A stretch of DNA of 6,473 bases, from assembly GCA_016212785.1 (NCBI GenBank), contig JACRDW010000021.1:1-6473 (forward strand), written 5' to 3'. The notes below the pieces were generated by a model that did not search any database, was not told the origin of the DNA, and worked only from the letters and a program-made list of their open reading frames with translations. Shown piece after piece: positions 1 to 6,327 of this stretch. Every line of letters begins with the position of its first letter. Position 1 is the stretch's first letter. A program made the translations under genes and the position numbers. Source of the stretch: Methanobacteriota archaeon (lineage in GTDB: Archaea > Hydrothermarchaeota > Hydrothermarchaeia > Hydrothermarchaeales > JACRDW01).

Positions 1-17
1 AGCGCAAGCTTTTTCAT

Positions 18-82
18 GTTTTTAAATTGAACATCCTTATATATAAGCTGTGAGAGAAAATAGTTATAAAATTTACAGGGGT
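18..82 (+). promoter_or_regulatory. Putative archaeal promoter and ribosome binding site for the asd operon
   Basis: The 89 bases before asd are AT-rich and hold three TATA-like stretches: TTTTTAAAT at 19-27, TTATATATAA at 37-46 and GTTATAAAA at 63-71. With the usual distance of about 26 bases from box centre to transcript start, the 37-46 box would start a transcript near 68, leaving a leader of about 20 bases. The 63-71 box, preceded by an A-rich BRE-like stretch, would start close to the ATG itself and imply a leaderless transcript. A GGGG run at 77-80 lies about 9 bases before the ATG and may act as a weak ribosome binding site. Which box is used cannot be decided from sequence. No gene end is recognisable before position 89. 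Confidence 0.5.
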
Positions 83-89
83 CAAGAAA

Positions 90-1130
90 ATGGAAGTGGC
101 AGTTCTTGGAGCAACCGGAATGGTCGGTCAGAGGTTTATAGAGAGGCTGGTAAATCACCCTTTCTTCGAGCTTTCTGATCTGGCAGCCTCTTCCAGGTCA
201 GCTGGAAAGAAGTACGGCGAGGCAGCGAGGTGGGTACTGGACAGTGCCATGCCGAAGGAAGTTAAAAACATGTCGGTCAGGGAAGTTGATCCGAAGAAGA
301 TTAATGCAGAGATAGTTTTCTCTGCGCTGCCCTCGGAGATAGCCAGAGAAGTCGAACCGAAGTTTGCGGAAGAGGGTTTCATAGTAGCTTCGAATGCCTC
401 TGCATACAGAATGGAAAAAGATGTTCCAGTATTAATTCCTGAAGTCAATCCGGAGCATTTGGACCTGCTCGAAGTCCAGAAAGAAAACAGAGGCTGGGAC
501 GGCTGCATATTCACAGACCCAAACTGCTCGATTGCAGCAGCGGTGGTATCTCTAAAGCCGATATACGATAAGTTTGGAATTAAGAGCGTATTCATAACCA
601 CGATGCAGGCAGTTTCGGGGGCGGGCTATGCAGGAGTACCCTCGATGGCAATAACTGATAACGTAATACCCTTCATAAAAAACGAGGAGAAGAAAGTTGA
701 GACCGAGGGATTAAAAATACTCGGAAGGTTCGACGGCAAGAAGATAATACCTGCGAATTTCAGAGTTTCTGCTTCGTGCAACAGAGTCCCTGTGCTGGAC
801 GGACACACCGAGTCGATTTTTGTGGAGACGAGAAAAAAGGGCAGCATCGAGGAAGTAAAAAAAGTTATGAAAAACTTCAGGAGCCTGCCCCAGAAGTTGA
901 AGTTGCCCACCGCACCCGAGAATCCGATAATAGTTAGAGAGGAAGAAGATAGACCCCAGCCAAGGCTGGACAGGTATGCAGGAAAAGGAATGGCGGTTAC
1001 GGTAGGCAGAATTAGGGAAGACTCAATACTGGATTTCAAATACACGGTCCTCGGGCACAATACCATTCGCGGCGCAGCAGGCAACTCTGTGCTAGGCGCA
1101 GAGCTCTTGGTGAAAACTAAAAAAATATGA
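90..1130 (+). CDS. asd: Aspartate-semialdehyde dehydrogenase, archaeal/fungal type
   Basis: This 346-residue cytosolic enzyme reduces 4-phospho-L-aspartate to L-aspartate 4-semialdehyde with NADPH, the branch point to threonine, methionine and lysine. The N-terminal Rossmann motif GATGMVGQ (residues 7-14) binds NADP. The catalytic cysteine is C146 in the DPNCS motif. QAVSGAG (173-179) follows it, and the substrate/catalytic segment [11 protein letters not shown] (229-239) carries Arg232 and His239. Length and motifs fit the archaeal group of the family rather than the common bacterial one. The ATG at 90 places the dinucleotide fold at the very N-terminus, as is usual, so the start is secure. 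The stop overlaps the next gene's ATG in an ATGA. Asd is the first gene of the apparent operon; its substrate derives from oxaloacetate and so indirectly from the pyruvate handled by the downstream por genes. The protein appears intact. Confidence 0.96.
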   Translation: MEVAVLGATGMVGQRFIERLVNHPFFELSDLAASSRSAGKKYGEAARWVLDSAMPKEVKNMSVREVDPKKINAEIVFSALPSEIAREVEPKFAEEGFIVASNASAYRMEKDVPVLIPEVNPEHLDLLEVQKENRGWDGCIFTDPNCSIAAAVVSLKPIYDKFGIKSVFITTMQAVSGAGYAGVPSMAITDNVIPFIKNEEKKVETEGLKILGRFDGKKIIPANFRVSASCNRVPVLDGHTESIFVETRKKGSIEEVKKVMKNFRSLPQKLKLPTAPENPIIVREEEDRPQPRLDRYAGKGMAVTVGRIREDSILDFKYTVLGHNTIRGAAGNSVLGAELLVKTKKI

Positions 1131-2083
1131 GCAGAGATTCAACTCTCGGAATCGACCACGGAACGCAGGCAGTGAGATTTTGCATTTTGCCAGAGCGCAC
1201 TTTTTTTGAGATAGACAGGAAGAAGCTGCTTAAGGTTTTGGTACTCGACGAAATCAAAAAGCGCTTTCCTTTAGAAAAAATCAGACTGGTGGGTTTGACT
1301 TATTCTATGGGAGACGGAATAAACAAAATCACAGATATTAAAAAAGTGAAAAACCGCGGAGTGCTGCAGGAGAAGACCGGCAGATACGTAGGCGGCGGAA
1401 CAAAAGTTTTTGACGAGGTCGCTGCGTCCGGGTTGAGGGCAGTTGTAATCCCCGGTTTGCACCGCGGCATAAAGACTCTTGACCCGCGCTTTCGAGCGCT
1501 GTACTCGCACTGCGCAAGCGCGGAGAAGGTCAGCCTGGGCTACCGCTGCTATCTGGAGGTCAATAAAAAAGTAGGTGCAGAGAATCTCATAATCTCTGAT
1601 ATAAGTTCAAACACAGTTACGATTGGAATAAGAGACGGAAAATTCTTTGGAGCAATCGATGCCTGTCTCGGTGCGATTGGAATTCTGCACGGTCCTCTTG
1701 ACTTGGAGACGATCAGGAGAGTAGACGCAGGGAAAACAAGCGCAAACGAAGCGTTTTACTCTTCAGGGGCAGTGAAGATTTATAGTAATCCGAAAGCAAT
1801 CTTGAATCCGAAAAACAGCAGCGCAAAACTTGCGCTTGAATCGCTTATTCTGAGCGCAAAAATGGAGATATTCAGCTTTCTGAGCGAGATTGAGCCGGAG
1901 GCAGTTGTCATCACCGGAAGCGCAGGAGTGCACAGAAATGTTTTTACTGCGCTAAAAAAATCCTTAGAAAAAACTGCTCCAGTTTTCAAAATCAACAGCT
2001 ATGCGGCAGCTATCGGAAGCGCAGAGATAGCGAGAGATATACTGCTCGGAAAGAGAGAATTTCTGGGAATAGAATATTTATAA
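1127..2083 (+). CDS. Methanogenesis marker protein 12 (UPF0285) family, ASKHA-like fold, function unknown
   Basis: This 318-residue protein resembles the family named methanogenesis marker 12, which is recorded almost only in methanogens and their relatives and has no established biochemical role. Family-like blocks are [11 protein letters not shown] (8-18), TYSMGDGI (58-65), [13 protein letters not shown] (89-97), IPGLHR, SDISSNT (157-163), GAIDAC (175-180), GPLD, NEAF and TGSAG (263-267). The GIDHGT loop, the SDISSNT loop and the TGSAG segment sit where acetate/sugar kinase-Hsp70-actin fold proteins carry their two phosphate loops and adenosine loop, so nucleotide binding is a fair inference; no substrate can be named. 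DUF1464, a butyrate-kinase-like archaeal family, is a possible alternative label. The gene starts inside the asd stop codon (ATGA), with a GGTGA at 1109-1113, rather far upstream. It looks intact and is about the usual length. The assignment is from recalled family motifs, not from a search. Confidence 0.87.
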   Translation: MSRDSTLGIDHGTQAVRFCILPERTFFEIDRKKLLKVLVLDEIKKRFPLEKIRLVGLTYSMGDGINKITDIKKVKNRGVLQEKTGRYVGGGTKVFDEVAASGLRAVVIPGLHRGIKTLDPRFRALYSHCASAEKVSLGYRCYLEVNKKVGAENLIISDISSNTVTIGIRDGKFFGAIDACLGAIGILHGPLDLETIRRVDAGKTSANEAFYSSGAVKIYSNPKAILNPKNSSAKLALESLILSAKMEIFSFLSEIEPEAVVITGSAGVHRNVFTALKKSLEKTAPVFKINSYAAAIGSAEIARDILLGKREFLGIEYL

Positions 2084-2107
2084 TTAATAATCATGAAGTT
2101 AAAAAAA

Positions 2108-2111
2108 GAGG
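2108..2111 (+). promoter_or_regulatory. Ribosome binding site deciding the frhB-like start
   Basis: GAGG lies 8 bases before the ATG at 2120 within a purine-rich stretch. The earlier in-frame ATG at 2093 is preceded only by an AT-rich run with no Shine-Dalgarno match, and would add nine charged residues not expected before the first strand of the fold. This favours 2120. Confidence 0.55.
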
Positions 2112-2119
2112 AAGAGTTT

Positions 2120-3163
2120 ATGAGATTGGCGTACGTCGGTCTGCCTTGTCAAATTGAAGCTGTTAGAAAAATTGAAGCGCTCTCGCTAGAAACCTGGGTA
2201 AAAAATGTTTCTTTTTTAATCGGTCTGTTTTGCAGGGAAAATTGGGCATACACCTGCTTTAGAGCCCTGATCGAAGACGACTACGGTGTAAAATTTTCAG
2301 ACGTAAAAAAATTCAACATTAAGAAAGGAAATATCATCGCTGAGAAGGGTGATGGTGCCCTACAATTTCCACTAAAAAAGTCAAAGCCCTATATCAGGAT
2401 AGGCTGCAAAGCTTGCTTAGACTTTACAGCAGAGCTCAGTGATATAAGCGTTGGTGCGGTTGGCTCGCAGGACAAGTGGAGCACGGTAATCGTTAGAACC
2501 CAAAGAGGAATGGAGCTCCTAAACGGTGCTGAAAGAGAAGGATACATAGAAAAAAAAGCTATAGACGAAGTCAAGCCGGGCGTTGGGCTGATTAAGAAAA
2601 TCGCAAGAGAGAAATACAACGAAAATCTGGAGGAGGCAAGAAATAGAAAGACGCTTCACACCGAAGCCAAAACTTTGGAAGAAATTAAAAAACTCAGCAA
2701 GGGGAAGGGCTTGGCGAATTTGATGAGCGAGGTTGTAGAAACAGGGAACTGCTCCTCCTGCGGTGCCTGCGAAGCAGTTTGCAGCGAGGTAATAAGAATA
2801 GAGAACGAAGTGCCTGTTATCATGGGCGAATGCAAGCAAAGATGCGAATGCTACCTGGCATGTCCGAGGACTTATTTCTATTCTCGCTATGAAGGAGAGC
2901 TTGGAAAGTTTATAAAAATCTTCAGCGTTAGAGCGAGGGACGGCGCTGCTTTAGAAAGAGGGCAGGACGGCGGCGCAGTTACTGCACTTCTGTCCTACGC
3001 GCTCGACAAAAAAATAATAGATGCGGCACTGGGCGTAAAGAGAGACGAAAACTGGAAACCAAACGCTGCGATTTCTAAGAACAAGGAAGAGCTGATGAAA
3101 ACAGCAGGAACGATTTACTCGTATTCGACAAACCTGTCTGCACTTAAAGCGGTGACAAAATGA
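2120..3163 (+). CDS. FrhB/FdhB-family F420-flavoprotein-like Fe-S protein with swapped (circularly permuted) halves
   Basis: This protein has 347 residues from ATG 2120, or 356 if started at 2093. The first half (about 2-176) matches the normal C-terminal half of coenzyme F420-reducing hydrogenase/formate dehydrogenase beta subunits: VGLPCQ (6-11), IGLFC, a C96-x2-C99 pair, [16 protein letters not shown] (101-116), WSTV and EVKPG (150-154). After a charged linker (about 177-193) comes what is normally the N-terminal half. It starts with a ferredoxin-like region, C211-x2-C214-x2-C217-x3-C221 then C238-x3-C242-x-C244-x3-C248, followed by [11 protein letters not shown] (281-291), WKPN and the AGT-x-Y-type segment near 329-333. 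It ends where the canonical protein would continue into the VGLPCQ strand. FrhB proteins carry FAD and Fe-S clusters and pass electrons to or from F420; binding of F420 here is inferred only. Its stop overlaps porC (ATGA), suggesting a role beside pyruvate:ferredoxin oxidoreductase. Family membership is firm; function and partner are not. Confidence 0.85.
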   Translation: MRLAYVGLPCQIEAVRKIEALSLETWVKNVSFLIGLFCRENWAYTCFRALIEDDYGVKFSDVKKFNIKKGNIIAEKGDGALQFPLKKSKPYIRIGCKACLDFTAELSDISVGAVGSQDKWSTVIVRTQRGMELLNGAEREGYIEKKAIDEVKPGVGLIKKIAREKYNENLEEARNRKTLHTEAKTLEEIKKLSKGKGLANLMSEVVETGNCSSCGACEAVCSEVIRIENEVPVIMGECKQRCECYLACPRTYFYSRYEGELGKFIKIFSVRARDGAALERGQDGGAVTALLSYALDKKIIDAALGVKRDENWKPNAAISKNKEELMKTAGTIYSYSTNLSALKAVTK

Positions 3164-3711
3164 GGGAAATTCGCTTTCACGGCCGAGGCGGCCAAGGTGC
3201 AGTAACTGCTGCAGAGCTTCTTGCAGTCGCAGCCTTCTATGACGGCAAGTACTCGCAGGCGTTCCCTTTCTTCGGCGTTGAAAGAAGAGGTGCGCCGGTA
3301 ACCGCATTTGCCCGAATAGACGACAAATTCATTAGGATAAGAAGCCAGATTTACGAGCCGGACTACATCATAGTCCAAGACGCAAGCCTGCTCGATGCCG
3401 TAAACGTTTCGGAAGGGCTAAAACAAAACGGAGAAATAATAATAAATACCGAAAAAACTGCTGCCGAGATAAGGCCGAAGCTGAAGTTGAAAAAAGAGGC
3501 AAAGGTCTACACCGTTAATGCAACTAAAGTCGCGCTCGATGTTCTGGGCGTTCCAATAGTAAATACTGCAATGCTCGGGGCACTCGCATGCGCTACAAAG
3601 GAAGTTACTCTCGACTCCATAAAAAAAGCGATTGAAAAAAGATTTCCAGAAAAGCTCGCTGTTAAAAATATAAAAGCAGTGGAGGAAGCTTACAGGCAGA
3701 TGAAAGAATGA
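3160..3711 (+). CDS. porC: Pyruvate:ferredoxin oxidoreductase, gamma subunit
   Basis: This is the 183-residue gamma subunit of the heterotetrameric enzyme that interconverts pyruvate + CoA + oxidised ferredoxin and acetyl-CoA + CO2 + reduced ferredoxin in the cytosol. The glycine-rich motif GRGGQG (8-13) near the N-terminus is characteristic of the POR/KOR/VOR gamma family. [13 protein letters not shown] (35-47) and the NTAMLGA block (135-141) follow; the gamma domain is known in this enzyme class to contribute to CoA binding. Length is typical for archaeal PorC. A GGTGA at 3151-3155 lies four bases before the ATG, and the start overlaps the previous stop as ATGA, so the start is well supported. 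The next gene, porD, again overlaps by ATGA, giving the archaeal gamma-delta-alpha-beta order. Pyruvate specificity is judged from the alpha and beta subunits. Confidence 0.95.
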   Translation: MREIRFHGRGGQGAVTAAELLAVAAFYDGKYSQAFPFFGVERRGAPVTAFARIDDKFIRIRSQIYEPDYIIVQDASLLDAVNVSEGLKQNGEIIINTEKTAAEIRPKLKLKKEAKVYTVNATKVALDVLGVPIVNTAMLGALACATKEVTLDSIKKAIEKRFPEKLAVKNIKAVEEAYRQMKE

Positions 3712-3953
3712 AGATAGTATTGGAGCCCGGCACTTCGTTGAAAAATAAAACAGGCGGATGGAGAAATTTCAAGCCGGTCATAGAAATGAAGAAGTGCATA
3801 GACTGCGGCAACTGCTGGATTTTCTGCCCGGAAAGCTGCATTAGAAAAATCGGAAATAAATATGAAATAGACTTGGATTACTGCAAGGGCTGCGGAATCT
3901 GCGCAAATGAATGCCCTACGAAGGCAATAGAAACGGTCCTGGAGGAAAAGTAA
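3708..3953 (+). CDS. porD: Pyruvate:ferredoxin oxidoreductase, delta subunit (2[4Fe-4S] ferredoxin)
   Basis: This 81-residue ferredoxin-type subunit relays electrons from the thiamine-diphosphate/Fe-S core of the enzyme to free ferredoxin. Two classical binding motifs are visible: C30-x2-C33-x2-C36-x3-CP (C40) and C59-x2-C62-x2-C65-x3-CP (C69), enough for two [4Fe-4S] clusters. The N-terminal portion, with a [12 protein letters not shown] segment (16-23), is typical of PorD and separates it from stand-alone ferredoxins. An additional C44 follows the first motif and is not needed as a ligand. The start overlaps the porC stop (ATGA), and porA begins on the base after its TAA, so these genes are surely co-transcribed and probably translationally coupled. 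Confidence 0.95.
   Translation: MKIVLEPGTSLKNKTGGWRNFKPVIEMKKCIDCGNCWIFCPESCIRKIGNKYEIDLDYCKGCGICANECPTKAIETVLEEK
3941..3945 (+). promoter_or_regulatory. Ribosome binding site for porA
   Basis: A GGAGG inside the end of porD sits 8 bases before the ATG at 3954. It is the strongest Shine-Dalgarno match I see in the operon and supports the upstream start of porA, even though this gives the protein about 20 more N-terminal residues than the family usually has. The alternative ATGs at 3978 and 4014 lack a comparable site. Confidence 0.65.
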
Positions 3954-5177
3954 ATGCGAAGCTCTCAGAGTCTCGGCATGAGCGACACTCGCACTCTCGC
4001 TTCTGCGAAGCGAATGCTGAGAAAAGACGTGATGACCTGCAATAAAGCGGTTGCAGAGAGCGTAAAGCTCTGCGACGTCGACGTTATCGCAGCATATCCC
4101 ATAACTCCCCAGACCTCTATTGTGGAGTATCTTGCAGAATTTGTGGCTAAAAAAGAGATAGACGCCGAATATATAAAAGTGGAATCTGAACATTCGGCGC
4201 TGAGCGCTCTGGTGGGTGCAAGCCCGGCAGGTGCAAGGACATTTACAGCAACCTCTTCGCAGGGATTAATTCTAATGAGCGAGGTAATGTTTACGGCGAG
4301 CGGGATGAGGCTTCCAATAGTCATGGCAAATGCAAACCGCGCTCTCTCTGCGCCGCTGAACATCTGGAACGACCAGCAGGATTCGCTTGCGGTAAGAGAT
4401 TCCGGATGGATCCAATTTTATGCAGAGAACAACCAGGAAGCTTTAGACTACGTTATCCAGTGCTATAAAATTTCAGAAAACAAAAAGGTGATGCTGCCTT
4501 CGATGGTAAATTTAGACGGCTTTTACTTGACGCACACTTTGGAGCCGACTGAAATTCCCGACAAAAAAGACGTAAAAAAATTTTTGCCACCTTACGAGCC
4601 TGAGTACCGTTTAGACCCGGAATCTCCGCTGACTTTCGGATTTTTCGCTGGACCAGACAGCTACCAAGAATTCAGATACGAGCAGCAAAAAGCAATGGAA
4701 AATGCAGAGAGAGTAATAAAAGAAGCAGCAAAGGATTACTACGGCTTTACTGGAAGAAAATACTCTGCAATAGAGGAATATAAACTGGATAAAAAAGACA
4801 CAGTGCTTCTCACAGTCGGCTCTGTTTCCGGAACAGTTAAAGAGGTCGTCGATAAGCTGGAAAAAAAATACTCAGTCGGAGTTGCAAAGCTCAGAATGTT
4901 CAGACCTTTTCCATTCGAAGAAATAAGGAGAATAGCTTCAAGGGCAAAAATAATCGGAGTAATCGAAAAAGACGTAATCATAGGCGTTAATCAGGGCGCG
5001 GTTGCCACTGAAATTAAAAACGCTCTCTACGGCTCAAAATCAATTCCGGTCCTGAGCTTTATCGTGGGGCTCGGAGGAAGAGATACTCCTCCGTCTACTG
5101 TAGAAAAGATAATAAAAATTTGCGAAAATGCTCTTGAAAAGCCTGAAAAAGAGAGCTACTGGATGGATTTGAAATGA
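3954..5177 (+). CDS. porA: Pyruvate:ferredoxin oxidoreductase, alpha subunit
   Basis: This 407-residue subunit supplies the pyrimidine-binding domain for thiamine diphosphate and part of the pyruvate site. Visible conserved blocks in order are YPITPQT (48-54), [13 protein letters not shown] (77-89), [10 protein letters not shown] (96-105), [15 protein letters not shown] (130-144), [13 protein letters not shown] (150-162), [12 protein letters not shown] (177-188), a second domain from about 270 ([12 protein letters not shown]) and FIVGLGGRD (369-377) near the end. The [15 protein letters not shown] and FYAENNQE blocks are those of pyruvate-type rather than 2-oxoglutarate or branched-chain enzymes. 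The family normally begins just before the AVAESVK helix (here 32-38), so the first roughly 20 residues, rich in Ser, Thr and Arg, are an extension. A start at 4014 would remove them, but the GGAGG favours 3954. It overlaps porB by ATGA. No frame damage is seen. Confidence 0.96.
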   Translation: MRSSQSLGMSDTRTLASAKRMLRKDVMTCNKAVAESVKLCDVDVIAAYPITPQTSIVEYLAEFVAKKEIDAEYIKVESEHSALSALVGASPAGARTFTATSSQGLILMSEVMFTASGMRLPIVMANANRALSAPLNIWNDQQDSLAVRDSGWIQFYAENNQEALDYVIQCYKISENKKVMLPSMVNLDGFYLTHTLEPTEIPDKKDVKKFLPPYEPEYRLDPESPLTFGFFAGPDSYQEFRYEQQKAMENAERVIKEAAKDYYGFTGRKYSAIEEYKLDKKDTVLLTVGSVSGTVKEVVDKLEKKYSVGVAKLRMFRPFPFEEIRRIASRAKIIGVIEKDVIIGVNQGAVATEIKNALYGSKSIPVLSFIVGLGGRDTPPSTVEKIIKICENALEKPEKESYWMDLK

Positions 5178-6139
5178 TTGTACTTGGAGAGAAGGCAAGC
5201 TACGTGAAGTGCCGCTGGAAGTGCGAGGCAGGTCTATCTGCGAACAGGTGCTGGTACTACAGGCAGCATTTAAAAGAGGTCAGCGAAGAAGAGCTTTTTA
5301 CTTCTGGGCACAGAGGCTGCGCAGGGTGCGGAAATGTCATAACAGTCAGGCTTGTGCTAAAGGCGAGCGGAAAAAATGTCGTTGTGGTTTCTCCGACTGG
5401 CTGCACTGAAGTAATCTCCACGCCCTATCCTGAAACTTCCTGGGAAGTGCCCTGGATACATGCAAATTTTGAAAATGCAGGAGCAGTCGCAAGCGGAATA
5501 TCTGATGCGGTAAAAGTCTTGCTGAGAAAGGGAAAAATCAAAAGCAAGCCGAAGGTTATTGCAATCGCCGGCGATGGCGGCACTGTGGACATAGGGTTCC
5601 AATCCCTGAGCGGGGCGATGGAGCGGGGGCACGATATGCTCTACATTTGCGTTGACAACGAAGCTTACATGAATACCGGCGTCCAGAGAAGCGGGGCAAC
5701 TCCCTACGGAGCTTACACTACGACTTCTCCCTTAGGTCAGGATACTCCGAAAAAGGACATGCCTGCGATAATGGCTGCGCACCGCATACCCTACGTGGCG
5801 ACTGCAACTATTTCTCTTCCCCTGGATTTCATCGAGAAAGTGAAAAAGGCGATTTCAATAGAAGGCGCATCCTACATTCACGTTCTTGCTCCCTGTCCTA
5901 CCGGCTGGGGATTTCCGGGTGAAAAAACGATAGAGCTCGGCCGCCTTGCAGTAGATGCAGGGATGTGGACGCTGTATGAAATTTTAAACGGAGAATTCAG
6001 AGTAACTTACAAGCCGACAGCAAAAGTTCCTGTAAAAGAATATCTAAAAGCCCAGAAAAGATTTGCCCACCTGAGCGAGGAAACAATCAAAAAAATCCAG
6101 GAAGACATAGATAAGAGATGGGCGGAGGCGTTTAGGTAA
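5174..6139 (+). CDS. porB: Pyruvate:ferredoxin oxidoreductase, beta subunit, with N-terminal Cys-containing extension
   Basis: This 321-residue subunit binds the diphosphate of thiamine diphosphate and the proximal [4Fe-4S] cluster. The likely cluster ligands are all present: C49 and C52 in HRGCAGC, C77 in SPTGC, and C241 in APCPTGW. The ThDP/Mg site is the GDGG at 133-136 ending in DNEAYMNTG (161-169), with N162 in the expected asparagine position. [10 protein letters not shown] (85-94), the HANFENAG block and [12 protein letters not shown] (175-186) are typical of pyruvate-specific beta chains. Archaeal PorB usually starts about ten residues before GHRGCAGC; here the ATGA-coupled start gives about 35 extra residues holding C13, C17 and C26. 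A GTG at 5204 (codon 11) would not remove these cysteines. The gene is the last of the apparent operon and is followed by a non-coding gap. Confidence 0.95.
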   Translation: MIVLGEKASYVKCRWKCEAGLSANRCWYYRQHLKEVSEEELFTSGHRGCAGCGNVITVRLVLKASGKNVVVVSPTGCTEVISTPYPETSWEVPWIHANFENAGAVASGISDAVKVLLRKGKIKSKPKVIAIAGDGGTVDIGFQSLSGAMERGHDMLYICVDNEAYMNTGVQRSGATPYGAYTTTSPLGQDTPKKDMPAIMAAHRIPYVATATISLPLDFIEKVKKAISIEGASYIHVLAPCPTGWGFPGEKTIELGRLAVDAGMWTLYEILNGEFRVTYKPTAKVPVKEYLKAQKRFAHLSEETIKKIQEDIDKRWAEAFR

Positions 6140-6178
6140 ATAAGCTTAGTTTATTTATGTGAGGGGTTTGATATAATA

Positions 6179-6249
6179 CGAAGTTCGCATATCCTAACAA
6201 AACTGAACAAAAAGCGAATTTCGGATATAAGGAGTTAGGCGAAATTGCG
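6179..6249. repeat. CGAANTTCG palindrome repeats (two exact, one relaxed)
   Basis: Two exact nine-base palindromes with a variable centre, at 6179-6187 and 6215-6223, are followed by a third copy at 6240-6249 with one inserted base in the right arm. Spacing from copy to copy is 36 and then 25 bases. The cluster ends about 25 bases before the TATA-like box of the downstream gene, a common position for repressor sites in archaea. The regulator role is inferred only. Confidence 0.45.
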
Positions 6250-6259
6250 ATTTGCCCTA
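6236..6259 (+). other. Potential stem-loop upstream of the DUF2683 promoter
   Basis: TAGGC at 6236-6240 and AAAT at 6242-6245 pair with ATTTGCC and TA on the right side (6250-6259), giving nine base pairs with a bulged G at 6241, a bulged C at 6257 and the four-base loop TGCG (6246-6249). No T-run follows directly, so it does not look like a standard intrinsic terminator. It overlaps the third, relaxed palindrome copy. Confidence 0.35.
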
Positions 6260-6266
6260 GAGTAAT

Positions 6267-6323
6267 GAAAAGTTTTAAATAGTTATAAAACATTATATAT
6301 AGTAACAAAAAGTAATAGGTGAT
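6267..6323 (+). promoter_or_regulatory. Archaeal BRE/TATA promoter and ribosome binding site of the DUF2683 gene
   Basis: The A-rich GAAAAG at 6267-6272 directly followed by TTTTAAATA (6273-6281) resembles a BRE plus TATA box. It would place the transcript start near 6304, leaving a leader of about 24 bases. A second box, TTATAAAA (6283-6290), and a third, TTATATAT (6293-6300), follow. GGTGAT at 6318-6323 matches the anti-Shine-Dalgarno of archaeal 16S rRNA and ends four bases before the ATG at 6328. A leadered transcript from the first box agrees best with that site. Confidence 0.6.
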
Positions 6324-6327
6324 TGCG

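Larger units (their letters stand above)
6140..6327. other. Intergenic region with repeated palindromes and potential RNA stems
   Basis: No credible gene lies here; forward frames are quickly closed. CGAAGTTCG (6179-6187) and CGAATTTCG (6215-6223) are both palindromes of the form CGAANTTCG, 36 bases apart, and a relaxed third copy CGAAATTGCG lies at 6240-6249. The first two also pair with each other as one 10-bp stem (6179-6188 with 6214-6223, one G-U pair) around a 25-base loop. ATATCC (6189-6194) in that loop can pair with GGATAT (6223-6228), and CCTAAC (6193-6198) with GTTAGG (6234-6239); these two are mutually exclusive. A compact hairpin follows at 6236-6259. The region separates the por operon from the next promoter, so it could hold an operator, a terminator or a small RNA; the sequence does not say which. 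Confidence 0.5.

Noticed and set aside
155..601. Long reverse-strand frame opposite asd (and similar ones opposite the other genes, such as 626-1084, 2519-2839, 3690-4193 and 3965-4363)
   Set aside because: These are shadows of well-supported genes on the + strand; their translations are Ser/Phe/Leu-rich and match no family I know.
2084..2119. AT-rich gap before the frhB-like gene, considered as an internal promoter
   Set aside because: TATTTATAAT resembles a TATA box, but a start 26 bases downstream would fall at about 2100-2105 with little else in support; AT-rich ends of genes give such matches by chance.
2120..3163. Reading the frhB-like gene as two separate genes (split at the ATG at 2723)
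   Set aside because: The frame is continuous through the linker, the second half has no convincing ribosome binding site of its own, and there is no stop between the halves.
5209..5409. Short + strand frame of 66 codons inside porB
   Set aside because: It is out of frame with the clearly conserved PorB sequence, has no ribosome binding site and gives an Arg/Cys-rich nonsense-like peptide.
6137..6157. TAAATAA/TTATTTA inverted repeat starting at the porB stop codon, considered as a terminator
   Set aside because: The seven-pair stem is entirely A-T and no clean T-run follows, so it is too weak to call although it is in the right place.
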